Part shown: positions 35,398-47,098 of the stretch, in pieces
How the letters are laid out: each line of letters starts with the position of its first letter
Numbering within the stretch: the first letter of the stretch is position 1
NCBI RefSeq assembly: GCF_003056305.1
Contig: NZ_PYVX01000002.1
Coordinates: 310,001 to 374,000, forward strand
Direction: 5' to 3'
DNA from: Halomonas denitrificans
GTDB lineage: Bacteria; Pseudomonadota; Gammaproteobacteria; Pseudomonadales; Halomonadaceae
DNA length: 64,000 nucleotides
Translations under genes and position numbers: made by a program
The notes under the pieces: model-generated
Database searches by the model: none
What the model was told of the DNA's origin: nothing
The model's input: the letters and a program-made list of their open reading frames with translations, nothing else

Positions 35398-36450
35398 ATG
35401 CCAACCATGACCCCCAAACGGATCGCGCTGGGCGGTACGCTTGCCACCGGCCTGCTGCTCGGCGGCCTGGCCCAGGCCGAGACCATGCTGCGCACCGTCG
35501 GCAACTTCTCCGGCAACAAGCTGCACGTCGAGGAGGTCGAGCGGCCCTTCTTCAACGAGCTCAACGCCCGGGACGACCTGGCGGTCGTCTACAACCCCAT
35601 GGACGCCATCGGCGTCGAGGCGGCCGACGCCCTGCGCCTGATCCGCTCCGGCGCCTTCGACGTGATGTCGGTGCAGATCGGCATGGCCTCCCGGGACGAG
35701 CCCTTCTTCGAGGGCATCGACCTGGCCGGCGTGTCGCCGAGCCTCGATGCCCAGCGCGAGGCGGTAGACGCGGTGCGCGAGGCGTTCGATGCGCGCCTCC
35801 AGGAGCGCTTCAATGCCAAGCTGATGACGCTCTGGCCCTTCGGCCCGCAGATGATGTTCTGCAACGGCGACATCGACGGCGTCCAGGACCTGGCCGGCAA
35901 GAAGGTGCGCGTCTTCACCCCCTCCATGTCGCGCCTGGTCGAAGGCCTCGGCGCCACTCCGGTGACCCTGCAGTTCAGCGAGGTCTACCTGGCGCTGCAG
36001 CGCGGTGTGGCCGACTGCGGCGTGACCGCCCCCTCCGCCGGCAACAACGGCAAGTGGCCGGAGGTCACCGACACCTTCGTGCCGCTGCCGCTGGCCTACT
36101 CGGTGCAGGGCCACTTCATGAACCTCGATACCTGGAACGGCTTCGACGCCGAGCAGCAGCAGGCGCTGACCGAGGCCTTCGCCCGCCTGGAAGAGCAGAT
36201 GTGGGGGCTCGCCTCCGACGTCAATGACGACGCCATCGCCTGCAACACCGGTCAGGCGAGCTGCTCCAGTCACGAGGCCTACGACATGGACCTGGTGGAG
36301 ATCGACCCGAGCTCCCGCGAGCTCGTCGAGCAGATCACCAGCGAGGCGGTGCTGCCGGTATGGGCCGAGACCTGCAGCCAGCAGTACGACGACTGCGCCG
36401 CGGTCTGGAATCGCACCGTGGGCGAGGCCTCTGGCCTGAGCATCCAGTAA
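35398..36450 (+). CDS. TRAP transporter substrate-binding protein (DctP), system B
   Basis: 350 aa. Signal peptide at residues 1-27 (ending GGLAQA before ETMLRTV). Family marks: AGKKVRVFTPSMSRLVEGLG with the ligand Arg, and YLALQRGVADCGVTAPSAG. Unusually the mature protein has six cysteines, four of them in the C-terminal 75 residues (ACNTGQASCSS, ETCSQQYDDCAAV), which suggests disulfides. It follows the decarboxylase-like gene by 67 bases and begins the dctPQM-B set that leads into the hydantoinase gene. Confidence 0.88.
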   Translation: MPTMTPKRIALGGTLATGLLLGGLAQAETMLRTVGNFSGNKLHVEEVERPFFNELNARDDLAVVYNPMDAIGVEAADALRLIRSGAFDVMSVQIGMASRDEPFFEGIDLAGVSPSLDAQREAVDAVREAFDARLQERFNAKLMTLWPFGPQMMFCNGDIDGVQDLAGKKVRVFTPSMSRLVEGLGATPVTLQFSEVYLALQRGVADCGVTAPSAGNNGKWPEVTDTFVPLPLAYSVQGHFMNLDTWNGFDAEQQQALTEAFARLEEQMWGLASDVNDDAIACNTGQASCSSHEAYDMDLVEIDPSSRELVEQITSEAVLPVWAETCSQQYDDCAAVWNRTVGEASGLSIQ

Positions 36451-36502
36451 GCGTCGTCAATCCGCGCCCCGGCTCCGGCCGGGGCGCCCCTGGAGGTGCC
36501 CG

Positions 36503-37138
36503 ATGCTACCCCGGAATCCCTACTGGCTCGCCCGCAGCCTGGCCCACGGCGCCGCCGTGGCCGCCGGCTACGCCGCGCTGGGCCTGTCGCTGCTGATCAC
36601 CTTCGAGGTGATCGCGCGCAAGCTGTTCAACTTCTCCCTGCAGGGCGTCGACGAGATCGGCGGCTACGTGCTGGCGATCGGCGTCTCGTTCAGCTTCGCC
36701 TACGCCCTGCTGCACCGCGCCCATACCCGGGTCGACGTGCTGATGGCGCGGCTGCCGGCGCTGCTGCAGGCGCCGCTCAACGCCGCGGCGATGCTGATGC
36801 TCGCCGCCTTCTCGCTGTTCATGCTGTGGCGGGCGGTCGAGACGCTCCACGAGACCCTGGAGTTTGGCAGCCTCGCCAGCACCCCGCTGCAGACTCCGCT
36901 GTGGATCCCCCAGACCCTGTGGGTGATCGGCCTCGGCGTCTTCGCCCTGCTCACCAGCCAGCTGGCGCTGCACGCCCTGGCCCAGCTGGTCACCGGCCGC
37001 GTGCGCTCGCTCAACCGGGACTACGGCCCGCGCAGTGCCCAGGACGAGCTGGACGAGGCCCAGCAGGACTACGGCGGCAGCGTCTCCCCGACCGCTCCCG
37101 CCGCCACCACCGCCACCCAGGGAGGTGACGCGACATGA
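36503..37138 (+). CDS. TRAP transporter small permease (DctQ), system B
   Basis: 211 aa with four helices and the DctQ signature FEVIARKLFNFSLQGVDEIGGYVLAIGVSFSFAYAL near residue 35. A hydrophilic C-terminal tail of about 45 residues, rich in Asp, Gln and Thr, is longer than usual. The start is preceded by GGAGGTGCCCG, and the stop overlaps dctM by four bases. Confidence 0.88.
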   Translation: MLPRNPYWLARSLAHGAAVAAGYAALGLSLLITFEVIARKLFNFSLQGVDEIGGYVLAIGVSFSFAYALLHRAHTRVDVLMARLPALLQAPLNAAAMLMLAAFSLFMLWRAVETLHETLEFGSLASTPLQTPLWIPQTLWVIGLGVFALLTSQLALHALAQLVTGRVRSLNRDYGPRSAQDELDEAQQDYGGSVSPTAPAATTATQGGDAT

Positions 37139-38436
37139 TCGGCGCACTCGAGGTCCTGATCGGTTTCGGCATCATGCTCGGCATGATGGCGGCCGGCATC
37201 CACGTGGCGGTGGCGATCTTCTCGGTCGCCGCCCTGGGCACCCTGATGTACCTGGGCACACCGCTGCTCTACTCCTTCGGCGACACCCTGTGGGGCACGC
37301 TCAACGACTTCATCCTCACCGCCATCCCGCTGTTCATCCTGCTCGGCGAGCTGCTGCTGCGCAGCGGGATCACCGAGCGGATGTACAGCGCGCTCTCGGT
37401 GTGGCTCAACCGCATGCCCGGCGGGCTGCTGCACACCAACATCGGCGCCTCCTCGGTGTTCGCCGCCATGTCCGGCTCGTCGGTCGCCACCGCCGCCACC
37501 ATCGGCACCGTGGCGCTGCCGGCCTTCGCCGAGCGCGGCTACAGCGAGCGTCTGGCGCTGGGCACCCTGGCCGCCGGGGCGACGCTGGGCATCCTGATCC
37601 CGCCCAGCATCAACATGATCATCTACGGCGCGATCACCAACACCTCCATCGGCAAGCTGTTCATCGCCGGCATCCTGCCGGGGCTGGCGCTGGCCGGGGC
37701 CTTCATGCTGGCGATCATGGCCTTCAGCCTGCTGCGCCCCGAGGTCGCCGGCGAGCGCGAGCCTAGGGTGGCGCTGCGCGCGCGGCTCGCCTCGCTGGTC
37801 GACCTGCTGCCGCCGGCCTTCGTCTTCGCCATCGTCATCGGCAGCATCTACAGCGGCTGGGCCACGCCCACCGAGGCCGCGGCGCTGGGCGTGGTGGCGG
37901 CGCTGCTGCTGGCCGCGATCAATCGCAAGCTGACGCTCACCATGCTCCACGAGTGCTTCCTGTCGATGGCGCGGACCACGGCGATGATCATGCTGATCAT
38001 CGTGGCGGCCTTCTTCCTCAACTACATCGTCGGCATCCTCGGCATCCCCCACACCCTGACCCAGTGGGTCGCCGACCTGGGGCTCTCGCCGCTGGGGCTG
38101 ATCCTGGCGCTGGTGATCTTCTACCTGGTGCTGGGCTGCTTCCTCGAGACGCTGTCGATGATGATCGCCACCGTGCCCATCGTGGTGCCGATGGTGGTGC
38201 AGTTCGGCTTCGACCCGGTGTGGTTCGGCATCTTCCTGGTGATCATGATGGAGATCTCGCTGATCACCCCGCCGATCGGCATGAACCTCTACGTGGTGCA
38301 GGGCGTGCGCGGTCGCGGCTCGATCTCCGACGTGATGCTCGGCAGCCTGCCGTTCCTCGCCATCATGTTGGCCTTCGTGGCGCTGATCATCCTCTGGCCG
38401 GGCCTGGTGCTGTGGCTGCCCGAGGCCATGGGGTAG
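37135..38436 (+). CDS. TRAP transporter large permease (DctM), system B
   Basis: 433 aa, about 12 membrane segments. DctM marks: FILTAIPLFILLGELLLRSG, SSVFAAMSGSSVATAATIG, LAAGATLGILIPPSINMIIYG and ISLITPPIGMNLYVVQG. It is the sodium-coupled pore of system B. It ends 233 bases before the hydantoinase gene; the gap contains a structured sequence with three hairpins. Confidence 0.92.
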   Translation: MIGALEVLIGFGIMLGMMAAGIHVAVAIFSVAALGTLMYLGTPLLYSFGDTLWGTLNDFILTAIPLFILLGELLLRSGITERMYSALSVWLNRMPGGLLHTNIGASSVFAAMSGSSVATAATIGTVALPAFAERGYSERLALGTLAAGATLGILIPPSINMIIYGAITNTSIGKLFIAGILPGLALAGAFMLAIMAFSLLRPEVAGEREPRVALRARLASLVDLLPPAFVFAIVIGSIYSGWATPTEAAALGVVAALLLAAINRKLTLTMLHECFLSMARTTAMIMLIIVAAFFLNYIVGILGIPHTLTQWVADLGLSPLGLILALVIFYLVLGCFLETLSMMIATVPIVVPMVVQFGFDPVWFGIFLVIMMEISLITPPIGMNLYVVQGVRGRGSISDVMLGSLPFLAIMLAFVALIILWPGLVLWLPEAMG

Positions 38437-38464
38437 CCGGCAGCCAATCGCTTTCTAAATGCCC

Positions 38465-38580
38465 GGGGGATGGGCGTCGGGGGCAAGCCGACGCGAGGGT
38501 CTTTTGCCAGGGAGGGCAAAAGTAGCGCCCAGGGAAGGGTTCACAGCGCCTTCGCAAAGGCTTGTCGCCGAGTAAGCCCA
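38465..38580. repeat. Structured intergenic element with three consecutive hairpins
   Basis: Three perfect stems follow one another: GCGTCGG/CCGACGC (38474-38494), CTTTTGCC/GGCAAAAG (38501-38522) and GCCTT/AAGGC (38548-38561). They are linked by repeated CAGGGA-GGG segments (AGGGAGGG, AGGGAAGGG). Composition differs from the flanking genes. It looks like a dispersed intergenic repeat or a structured leader RNA; only one copy is visible in this window. Confidence 0.5.
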
Positions 38581-38669
38581 TCACACTCCAGGGCTATCGA
38601 ACGATTCTTTTTTCGCTTCGGCCGGTGCCTGCGCCGGCCCCATCCGACTCTCTCGACGAGGCACGCGAC

Positions 38670-40100
38670 ATGTCACGCTTCGACACCATCATCAAGAACG
38701 GCCAGCTGATCACCGCGGCCGACCGCTACACGGCCGACATCGGCATCAAGGACGGGCGCATCGTCGCCCTGGGCCAGGCGCTCGGCGAAGCCGACGAGGT
38801 CATCGACGCCCAGGGGCTCTGGGTGATGCCCGGCGGCATCGACGCCCACTGCCACCTCGACCAGCCGCTCGGCGACGGCGCGGTGATGGCCGACGACTTC
38901 TACACCGGTACCCGCTCGGCGGCCTGTGGCGGCACCACCACGGTGATCCCCTTCGCCGCCCAGCAGAAGGGCCAGAGCCTGCGCGCCGCCGTGGAGGACT
39001 ATCACCGGCGCAGCGACGGCAAGGCCTTCATCGACTACGCCTTCCACATGATCGTCACCGACCCCACCGAGACGGTGCTCAAGGAGGAGCTGCCGGCGCT
39101 GATCAACGAGGGCTACAGCTCCTTCAAGATCTACCTGACCTACGACGACCTGAAGCTCAACGACCGCGAGGTGCTCAACGTGCTGGCCATGGCCCGGCGC
39201 GAGGGCGGCATGGTGATGGTCCACGCCGAGAACGCCGACTGCATCGCCTACCTGACCGAGCTGCTCGAGGCCCAGGGCCAGACCTCACCCTACTACCACG
39301 GCGTGGCGCACTCGGCGATCGCCGAGCGCGAGGCCACCCATCGGGCCATCTCGCTGGCCGAGCTGATCGACGTGCCGCTGTTGATCGTGCACGTCTCCGG
39401 CCCCGAGGCGATCGAGCAGATCCGCTGGGCCCAGGGGCGCGGGCTGCGCGTCTACGGTGAGACCTGCCCCCAGTACCTGATGCTGACCGCCGCCGACCTC
39501 GACCAGGAGGGCTTCGAGGGCGCCAAGTGCGTGTGCAGCCCGCCGCCCCGCGACGCGGCGGCCCAGGAGGCGGTGTGGCAGGCGCTGGAGAGCGGCGTCT
39601 TCCAGGTCTTCTCCTCGGACCACGCGCCTTTCCGCTTCGACGACCCCCAGGGCAAGAAGCTGCACGGCGAGTCGGCGAGCTTCGAGCACATCCCCAACGG
39701 CATCCCGGGGCTCGAGACGCGGCTTTCGATCCTGTTCTCCGAGGGGGTGATCAAGGAGCGCATCGACCCGACGCGCTTCGTGGCCCTGACCGCTACCAAC
39801 CCGGCCAAGATCTACGGCCTCTATCCGCAGAAGGGCACCATCGCCATCGGCAGCGACGCCGACCTGACGCTGTGGGATCCCGCCGCGCGCTCCACCATCC
39901 GCAACGCCGACCTGCACCACGCCGTCGACTACACCCCCTACGAGGGCGTGGAGCTCACCGGCAAGCCGGTGCTGACGCTGTGCCGCGGACGGGCGGTCTC
40001 CCGGGACGGCGCCTTTACCGCGCCGGCTGGCCACGGCCGCTTCCTGACCTGCGACAAGCCCACGCCGGCCCGGCCGCGTGGCCAGGCGAAGGGGTTCTGA
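38670..40100 (+). CDS. D-hydantoinase / dihydropyrimidinase
   Basis: 476 aa. All six metal-site elements of cyclic amidohydrolases are present: H60 and H62 in DAHCHLDQP, carbamylated K153 in SSFKIYLTYDD, H185 in VHAEN, His in LLIVHVSG near residue 236, and Asp in SSDHAPF near 315. The enzyme opens hydantoin or dihydropyrimidine rings to N-carbamoyl amino acids. The ATG at 38670 fits the start MSRFDTIIKNG. No N-carbamoylase lies nearby, so a partner must be elsewhere or the natural substrate differs. It is co-directional with dctPQM-B and overlaps no gene; the FAH-fold gene follows after 2 bases. Confidence 0.9.
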   Translation: MSRFDTIIKNGQLITAADRYTADIGIKDGRIVALGQALGEADEVIDAQGLWVMPGGIDAHCHLDQPLGDGAVMADDFYTGTRSAACGGTTTVIPFAAQQKGQSLRAAVEDYHRRSDGKAFIDYAFHMIVTDPTETVLKEELPALINEGYSSFKIYLTYDDLKLNDREVLNVLAMARREGGMVMVHAENADCIAYLTELLEAQGQTSPYYHGVAHSAIAEREATHRAISLAELIDVPLLIVHVSGPEAIEQIRWAQGRGLRVYGETCPQYLMLTAADLDQEGFEGAKCVCSPPPRDAAAQEAVWQALESGVFQVFSSDHAPFRFDDPQGKKLHGESASFEHIPNGIPGLETRLSILFSEGVIKERIDPTRFVALTATNPAKIYGLYPQKGTIAIGSDADLTLWDPAARSTIRNADLHHAVDYTPYEGVELTGKPVLTLCRGRAVSRDGAFTAPAGHGRFLTCDKPTPARPRGQAKGF

Positions 40101-40102
40101 GC

Positions 40103-40876
40103 ATGGTCGAGCAAGAGCGGATCGACGAGCGGCTCGACCGCGCCGCCCAGCGCCTGCTGGCGGCCTATCCCCCCGCGGCGGCGATCCCGGTGCCGACGGA
40201 CCTGGCGCTTGCCGACGAGCGCGAAGCCCAGGCCGTGCAGGCGCGGGTCGCCGCCGCCCTGGGCACGCCCCGCGGCTGGAAGCTCGGCGGCATCGTGGCG
40301 GGCGAGACGCCGCGCTACTCGCGGCTGTTCGCTGAGTGGAGCCAGGCCTCGCCGGGGCGCTTCGCCCGCGACGCCTTCCATCGCGTCTTCCTCGAGCCGG
40401 AGCTCGCGGTGGTGATGGGCGAGGCCGTGCCCTTCCGCGAGACGCCCTATCGGCTCGACGAGATCGCCGCGCGGGTCGAGAGCCTGCATGCGGCCATCGA
40501 GCTCGTCGACAGCCGCTTCGTCGAGTGGCCGGCGGTGCCGGCGCTCTGGCAGCTGGCCGACGGGCTCAGCCACGGCGCCTTCGTGCTGGGCGAGGCGGCG
40601 CCGGCGGGGGACCTTCGCCAGATGCGCGACGCCGCCTACCGCCTCGAGCTCGACGGCGAGACGGTGCTCGACGGCCGGGGCGGCCACCCGGGGGGCGACC
40701 CGGCGCGGCTGCTGGTGGAGATGATCAACGATCACATGGCGGCCACGGGGCAGGGCATCGCGGCCGGCGAGGTGATCACCACCGGCACCTTCAACGGCGT
40801 GGTGGAGATGCGCGCCGGCCAGCGGGCCCGGCTCGCCTTCGCCGGCATCGGCGAGGCGATCCTGGACCTGGGCTAG
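40103..40876 (+). CDS. 2-keto-4-pentenoate hydratase / FAH-fold protein
   Basis: 257 aa, fumarylacetoacetate hydrolase fold of the MhpD/DmpE/DmpH branch. Visible marks: RGWKLGGIVAGETPRYSRLF, RVFLEPELAVVMGEAV with metal-binding Glu residues, SLHAAIELVDSRF with a further acidic ligand, and EVITTGTFNGVVEM. Members hydrate 2-oxopent-4-enoate or decarboxylate 4-oxalocrotonate. It starts 2 bases after the hydantoinase stop, so the two are co-translated, an unusual pairing whose shared substrate is unknown. Confidence 0.82.
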   Translation: MVEQERIDERLDRAAQRLLAAYPPAAAIPVPTDLALADEREAQAVQARVAAALGTPRGWKLGGIVAGETPRYSRLFAEWSQASPGRFARDAFHRVFLEPELAVVMGEAVPFRETPYRLDEIAARVESLHAAIELVDSRFVEWPAVPALWQLADGLSHGAFVLGEAAPAGDLRQMRDAAYRLELDGETVLDGRGGHPGGDPARLLVEMINDHMAATGQGIAAGEVITTGTFNGVVEMRAGQRARLAFAGIGEAILDLG

Positions 40877-40922
40877 CCGGCCCGCGACCCGACCCGATCC
40901 TCTGCCCTTGCTCGACGACCAA

Positions 40923-40950
40923 CACCGCGGCGCCTTTCGGCGCCGCGGTG
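40923..40950 (+). terminator. Terminator after the hydantoinase operon
   Basis: A 12-bp perfect stem, CACCGCGGCGCC-TTTC-GGCGCCGCGGTG, 46 bases after the stop of the FAH-fold gene. Confidence 0.75.
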
Positions 40951-40974
40951 CGTGGCGTGCTCGACATGGCTCCC

Positions 40975-41007
40975 GGCCCCTTCCCGGCCATGCGCCGGGA
41001 AGGGGCC
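40975..41007 (-). terminator. Terminator after cynS
   Basis: A 14-bp perfect stem (GGCCCCTTCCCGGC and its complement) with a 5-base loop, 6 bases after the cynS stop on the minus strand. The T tract is weak. Confidence 0.7.
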
Positions 41008-41013
41008 GGCCGC

Positions 41014-41484
41014 TCAGAACGGCTGATAGGGCAGGAACTTGCCGTCGAGGGTGATCACCGCGCGGTCACCGCCCTCCGGGTCCGCCACCTTCTTCACGTC
41101 GAGCTTGAAGTTGATGGCGCTGATGATGCCGTCGCCGAACTCCTCGTGCACCAGGGCCTTGAGCGTGGTGCCGTAGACCTGAATCATCTCGTAGAAGCGG
41201 TAGACGGTCGGATCGCTGGGGATCGCTTCCTCGAGGCTACCGCGCAGCGGAATGGTCTGCAGCAGCGCCACGTCGTCGGCGTCGAGCTCGAGGGTCTTGC
41301 CCACCGCCTCGGCGGCCTCGGCGGGCAGCGGGTGCTGGCCGAGCAGGGCGGCGGTGACGAAGGCCACGCTCAGGCCGGTGCCCTCGGTGATCTCGGCGAA
41401 CGACAGGTCCTTCCTGTCCTTGGCGATCAGCACGCGGTCGGTGAGCGCCTGGCGGGCGTCCTGGCGGGTCTGGGATTGCAGCAT
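41014..41484 (-). CDS. cynS: Cyanase (cyanate hydratase)
   Basis: 156 aa, identical in length to typical cyanases. The catalytic triad is seen at the standard positions R96, E99 and S122 ([11 protein letters not shown] and [10 protein letters not shown]). The N-terminal half is a helical, DNA-binding-like domain. Cyanase converts cyanate and bicarbonate to ammonia and carbon dioxide through carbamate. It is 19 bases after cynT, so the pair is an operon under CynR. Cyanate arises from carbamoyl phosphate or urea, which fits a region rich in ureide breakdown. Confidence 0.97.
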   Translation of the reverse strand: MLQSQTRQDARQALTDRVLIAKDRKDLSFAEITEGTGLSVAFVTAALLGQHPLPAEAAEAVGKTLELDADDVALLQTIPLRGSLEEAIPSDPTVYRFYEMIQVYGTTLKALVHEEFGDGIISAINFKLDVKKVADPEGGDRAVITLDGKFLPYQPF

Positions 41485-41503
41485 GGGGGGCTCCTTGGGT
41501 GGC

Positions 41504-42163
41504 TCAGACAGCTGCGGGCAGCTGTTCGGGGGTGGCGCGGACCCCGGTGTGGTCCGCGAGGGAAACGAAGGTGTGGGTGCGGCCGTCGAAGGCGTCGATC
41601 CGGCCCGAGGCGATGTCGTAGACCCAGCCGTGCAGGGCCAGGCGGCCCGCGTCGAGGGCGAAGCGCACCGAGGGGTGCGTCCTGAGGTTGTCCAGCTGGG
41701 CGATCACGTTCTCGCGCACCAGCGCATCGACGCGCTCGCGCTCGCTGTCGTAGTGGCGGGCCTGGTGGACGATGCGCGCGGAGTCGGCGTAGCGCAGCCA
41801 CTTGTCGACGGCGGGCATGTGCGCCATGCACTGGCAGTTGGCGATCGCCGTCATGGCGCCGCAGTCGGAGTGGCCGCAGATCACGATGTCGGCCACGCCG
41901 AGGGCCGTCACGGCATACTCCACCGTGGCACAGACGCCGCCGGGCTCCGGGCCGTAGGAGGGCACGATGTTGCCGGCGTTGCGGATCACGAACAGGTCCC
42001 CGGGCTCGCGCTGGGTGACCAGCTCCGGCACCAGGCGGCTGTCGGAGCAGGAGATGAACAGCGCCCGGGGCGACTGCCGCGAGGCCAGGTCCTGGAAGAG
42101 GGCGGCGCGCTTCGGGAAGGCCTCGCGCTGGAAGGTCAAGAAACCGTCGATGATGTCCTGCAT
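41504..42163 (-). CDS. cynT: Beta-class carbonic anhydrase of the cyanase operon
   Basis: 219 aa. Zinc ligands C39 (ISCSDSR), H98 and C101 (GHSDCG) and the Asp41/Arg43 pair lie at the same positions as in the E. coli CynT enzyme. It keeps bicarbonate available for cyanase by rehydrating the carbon dioxide released. First gene of cynTS, divergent from cynR. No cynX transporter is present. Confidence 0.95.
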   Translation of the reverse strand: MQDIIDGFLTFQREAFPKRAALFQDLASRQSPRALFISCSDSRLVPELVTQREPGDLFVIRNAGNIVPSYGPEPGGVCATVEYAVTALGVADIVICGHSDCGAMTAIANCQCMAHMPAVDKWLRYADSARIVHQARHYDSERERVDALVRENVIAQLDNLRTHPSVRFALDAGRLALHGWVYDIASGRIDAFDGRTHTFVSLADHTGVRATPEQLPAAV

Positions 42164-42238
42164 GGTGGGGGCTCCGTCTGCGCCGATGCGATGCCGCGCA
42201 ATCTACGCCCGCCTACTGATAAGGTAAAAGACCGATAT

Positions 42239-42265
42239 ATAATGATGCGCATAAGCACTCATTAT
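42239..42265. promoter_or_regulatory. Putative CynR operator
   Basis: A perfect 7+7 inverted repeat ATAATGA-N13-TCATTAT lies in the 112-base cynT/cynR gap, overlapping the cynR start side. It is AT-rich in a GC-rich genome and fits the T-N11-A style of LysR sites only loosely. Confidence 0.55.
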
Positions 42266-42275
42266 GGGTCTCGCC

Positions 42276-43169
42276 ATGCTGCTGCGTCATATCCACTACT
42301 TCCTCGCCGTCGCCGAGCACCACAGCTTCACCCGGGCGGCCGCCGCCCTGCACGTCTCCCAGCCGGCGCTCTCCCAGCAGATCAAGCAGCTCGAGGAGCG
42401 CCTGGGGGCGCCGCTGTTCGACCGCTCCGGGCGGGCGATCCGCCTGACCGATGCCGGCGAGGTCTACGCGCGCTTCGCCCGGCTCGCCCTTAAGGACCTC
42501 AAGGCGGGGGAGCGCGCCATCCACGACGTCGGCGATCTCAGCGAAGGCAGCCTGCGCCTCGCCATCACACCGACCTTCACCGCCTACCTGGTGGGGCCGC
42601 TGGTCGCCGCCTTCCACGCCCGCTATCCCCGGCTCACCCTGAGCGTCAGCGAGATGTCCCAGGAGCGCATGGAGGAGCTGGTCAACGAGGACCGCATCGA
42701 CGTGGGGATCGCCTTCGACGAGGTGCACTCCGCCGAGCTCGAGGCGACCGAGCTGCTCCCCGAGACGCTGACCCTGGGAGTGGGGCGGGAGCATCCGCTG
42801 GCGGGCCAGGGGCGCCTCGCGCTCGAGCGGCTCGACGCCCAGCCGATGATCCTGCTCGACGACGAGTTCGCCACCCGCGAGCGCATCGATCGCTACTGCC
42901 GCCAGCACGGCGTCTACCCGCGGGTGGTGATGGAGGCCAACTCGATCAGCGCGGTGGTCGAGATCGTGCGCCGCACGCGGCTGGCCACCCTGTTGCCCGA
43001 GCCGATCGTCCGCCAGCACGACGACCTGCGCTCGCTGATCCTGGAGCCCGCCTCGCTGTGCCGCACGGCGGTGCTGCTGCAGCGCCGGGGCGCCTACCGA
43101 ACCGCCGCGGCCCGCGCCTTCGTCGCCCTGGCCCTGGAGCACGCCCGGGCCGAGGCGTTGCGGCCCTGA
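42276..43169 (+). CDS. cynR: LysR-family regulator of cyanase genes
   Basis: 297 aa. The N-terminal winged helix-turn-helix [20 protein letters not shown]...[29 protein letters not shown] is very close to E. coli CynR, and this match fixes the start at 42276 rather than 42264. The C-terminal substrate-binding domain (residues 90-290) should sense cyanate or azide. Divergent from cynTS with a shared palindromic site. Confidence 0.92.
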   Translation: MLLRHIHYFLAVAEHHSFTRAAAALHVSQPALSQQIKQLEERLGAPLFDRSGRAIRLTDAGEVYARFARLALKDLKAGERAIHDVGDLSEGSLRLAITPTFTAYLVGPLVAAFHARYPRLTLSVSEMSQERMEELVNEDRIDVGIAFDEVHSAELEATELLPETLTLGVGREHPLAGQGRLALERLDAQPMILLDDEFATRERIDRYCRQHGVYPRVVMEANSISAVVEIVRRTRLATLLPEPIVRQHDDLRSLILEPASLCRTAVLLQRRGAYRTAAARAFVALALEHARAEALRP

Positions 43170-43483
43170 CCGGGGCGAGCGCGGGCGGCCGTCACGCCGC
43201 CCGCGTCCTCTCCTGTCGCACACTGTCTGCCAGGATTGCATACACTTGTTCGATGCCATGTCGCCCATGACAGGCCGCGGCTCGGTCGTGTCATCGATAA
43301 GCAGGCGAAGTTTTGGGAATTTTTTCCATTCATATATCTTTCTGATATCAGGGAGTTTTTTTTGGCACAAAAATAAGCTGGAAATGTTTTCCAGAAATTC
43401 TTGACGGACCCCGGGAGCGGCGCCTAGTCTCTGTATACAGAAATATTTTCCAAAGAATAAAACCCGCCACTGGAGGAATCGTC
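43170..43483. promoter_or_regulatory. Promoter and operator region upstream of gcl
   Basis: 314 bases, AT-rich in 43310-43480. Elements: GCATAC (43238-43243), a perfect palindrome CTGGAAA-TGT-TTTCCAG (43378-43394), a sigma-70-like -35 TTGACG (43401-43406) with TAGTCT (43425-43430) as -10 at 18 bases, and the operator CTGTATACAG (43431-43440) placed on the expected start of transcription. A third GAAAT-ATTTTCC-like half follows it. Bound protein at 43431 would block initiation. No gene was seen. Confidence 0.65.
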
Positions 43484-45259
<1,776 letters not shown>

Positions 45260-45347
45260 GGAGCGTTAGGCTCGCCGTCGGTGGGGACCGGCGGCGGGCG
45301 CTCCGGCAAGACTGCCGACACACACGAAAAGAGACAGGGAGATGCAC

Positions 45348-46124
<777 letters not shown>

Positions 46125-46175
46125 GCCGCGCCGCGACATTCCACGACACGCATCTTAGGTGACAGGAGAGATATC

Positions 46176-47063
46176 ATGAGCAAGATCGGTTTCATCGGAC
46201 TGGGCATCATGGGCCGTCCCATGGCGGGACACCTGCTGGACGCCGGCCACGAACTGACCACCGTCAAGCGCGGCACCCTGGACGAGACCCTGGCCTCCAA
46301 GGGCATGCAGGCCCTCGATAACCCCAAGGCGGTCGCCGAGGCCTCCGAAGTGGTCATCACCATGGTCCCGGACACCCCGGACGTCGAGGAGGTGCTGTTC
46401 GGCGAGGGCGGCGTGATCGAGGGGCTCAAGCCCGGCACCCTGGTGATCGACATGAGCTCCATCGCGCCGATCCCCACCCAGGCGTTCGCCAAGCGCGTCC
46501 ATGAGGCAGGCGGCGAGTACGTCGACGCCCCGGTCTCCGGCGGCGAGGGCGGCGCCATCAACGCGGCCCTGACCATCATGGTCGGCGCCACCGAGGAAGG
46601 CTTCGAGCGCGCCACGCCGATCCTCGAGCTGATGGGCAAGACCATCACCCACATCGGTGGACACGGCGCCGGCCAGACCTGCAAGGTGGCCAACCAGATC
46701 GTCGTCGCCCTGACCATCGAGGCGGTCTCCGAGGGGCTGCTGTTCGCCTCCAAGGCCGGCGCCGACGTGGCCAAGGTGCGCGAGTCGCTGCTCGGCGGCC
46801 TCGCCCAGTCGAAGATCCTCGACGTGCACGGCGAGCGCATGATCAAGCGCACCTTCGATCCGGGCTTCAAGGTCAAGCTGCACCAGAAGGACCTCAACCT
46901 GGCGCTGGAAGGCGCGCGCACCCTGAACCTCTCGCTGCCCGGCACCGCCAACGCCCAGCAGCTGTTCCAGGCCTGCGTCGCCCACGACGGTGCCGACTGG
47001 GATCACGCCGGCATGGTCCGGGCCCTGGAGTCTCTGGCCAACCACGAGATCGGCCAGGACTGA
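46176..47063 (+). CDS. glxR: Tartronate semialdehyde reductase (2-hydroxy-3-oxopropionate reductase)
   Basis: 295 aa. N-terminal NAD(P)-binding GFIGLGIMGRPMAGHLLDAGH, the substrate loop DAPVSGGEGGAINAAL near residue 118, the catalytic Lys in CKVANQIVVALTIEAVSE near residue 170, and the C-terminal helical domain with KVKLHQKDLNLAL. It reduces tartronate semialdehyde to D-glycerate. AGGAGAGATATC precedes the ATG. It follows hyi by 51 bases. Confidence 0.96.
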   Translation: MSKIGFIGLGIMGRPMAGHLLDAGHELTTVKRGTLDETLASKGMQALDNPKAVAEASEVVITMVPDTPDVEEVLFGEGGVIEGLKPGTLVIDMSSIAPIPTQAFAKRVHEAGGEYVDAPVSGGEGGAINAALTIMVGATEEGFERATPILELMGKTITHIGGHGAGQTCKVANQIVVALTIEAVSEGLLFASKAGADVAKVRESLLGGLAQSKILDVHGERMIKRTFDPGFKVKLHQKDLNLALEGARTLNLSLPGTANAQQLFQACVAHDGADWDHAGMVRALESLANHEIGQD

Positions 47064-47098
47064 GTGACGACACGTCCATCGACAGGTCGTGAACTCTG

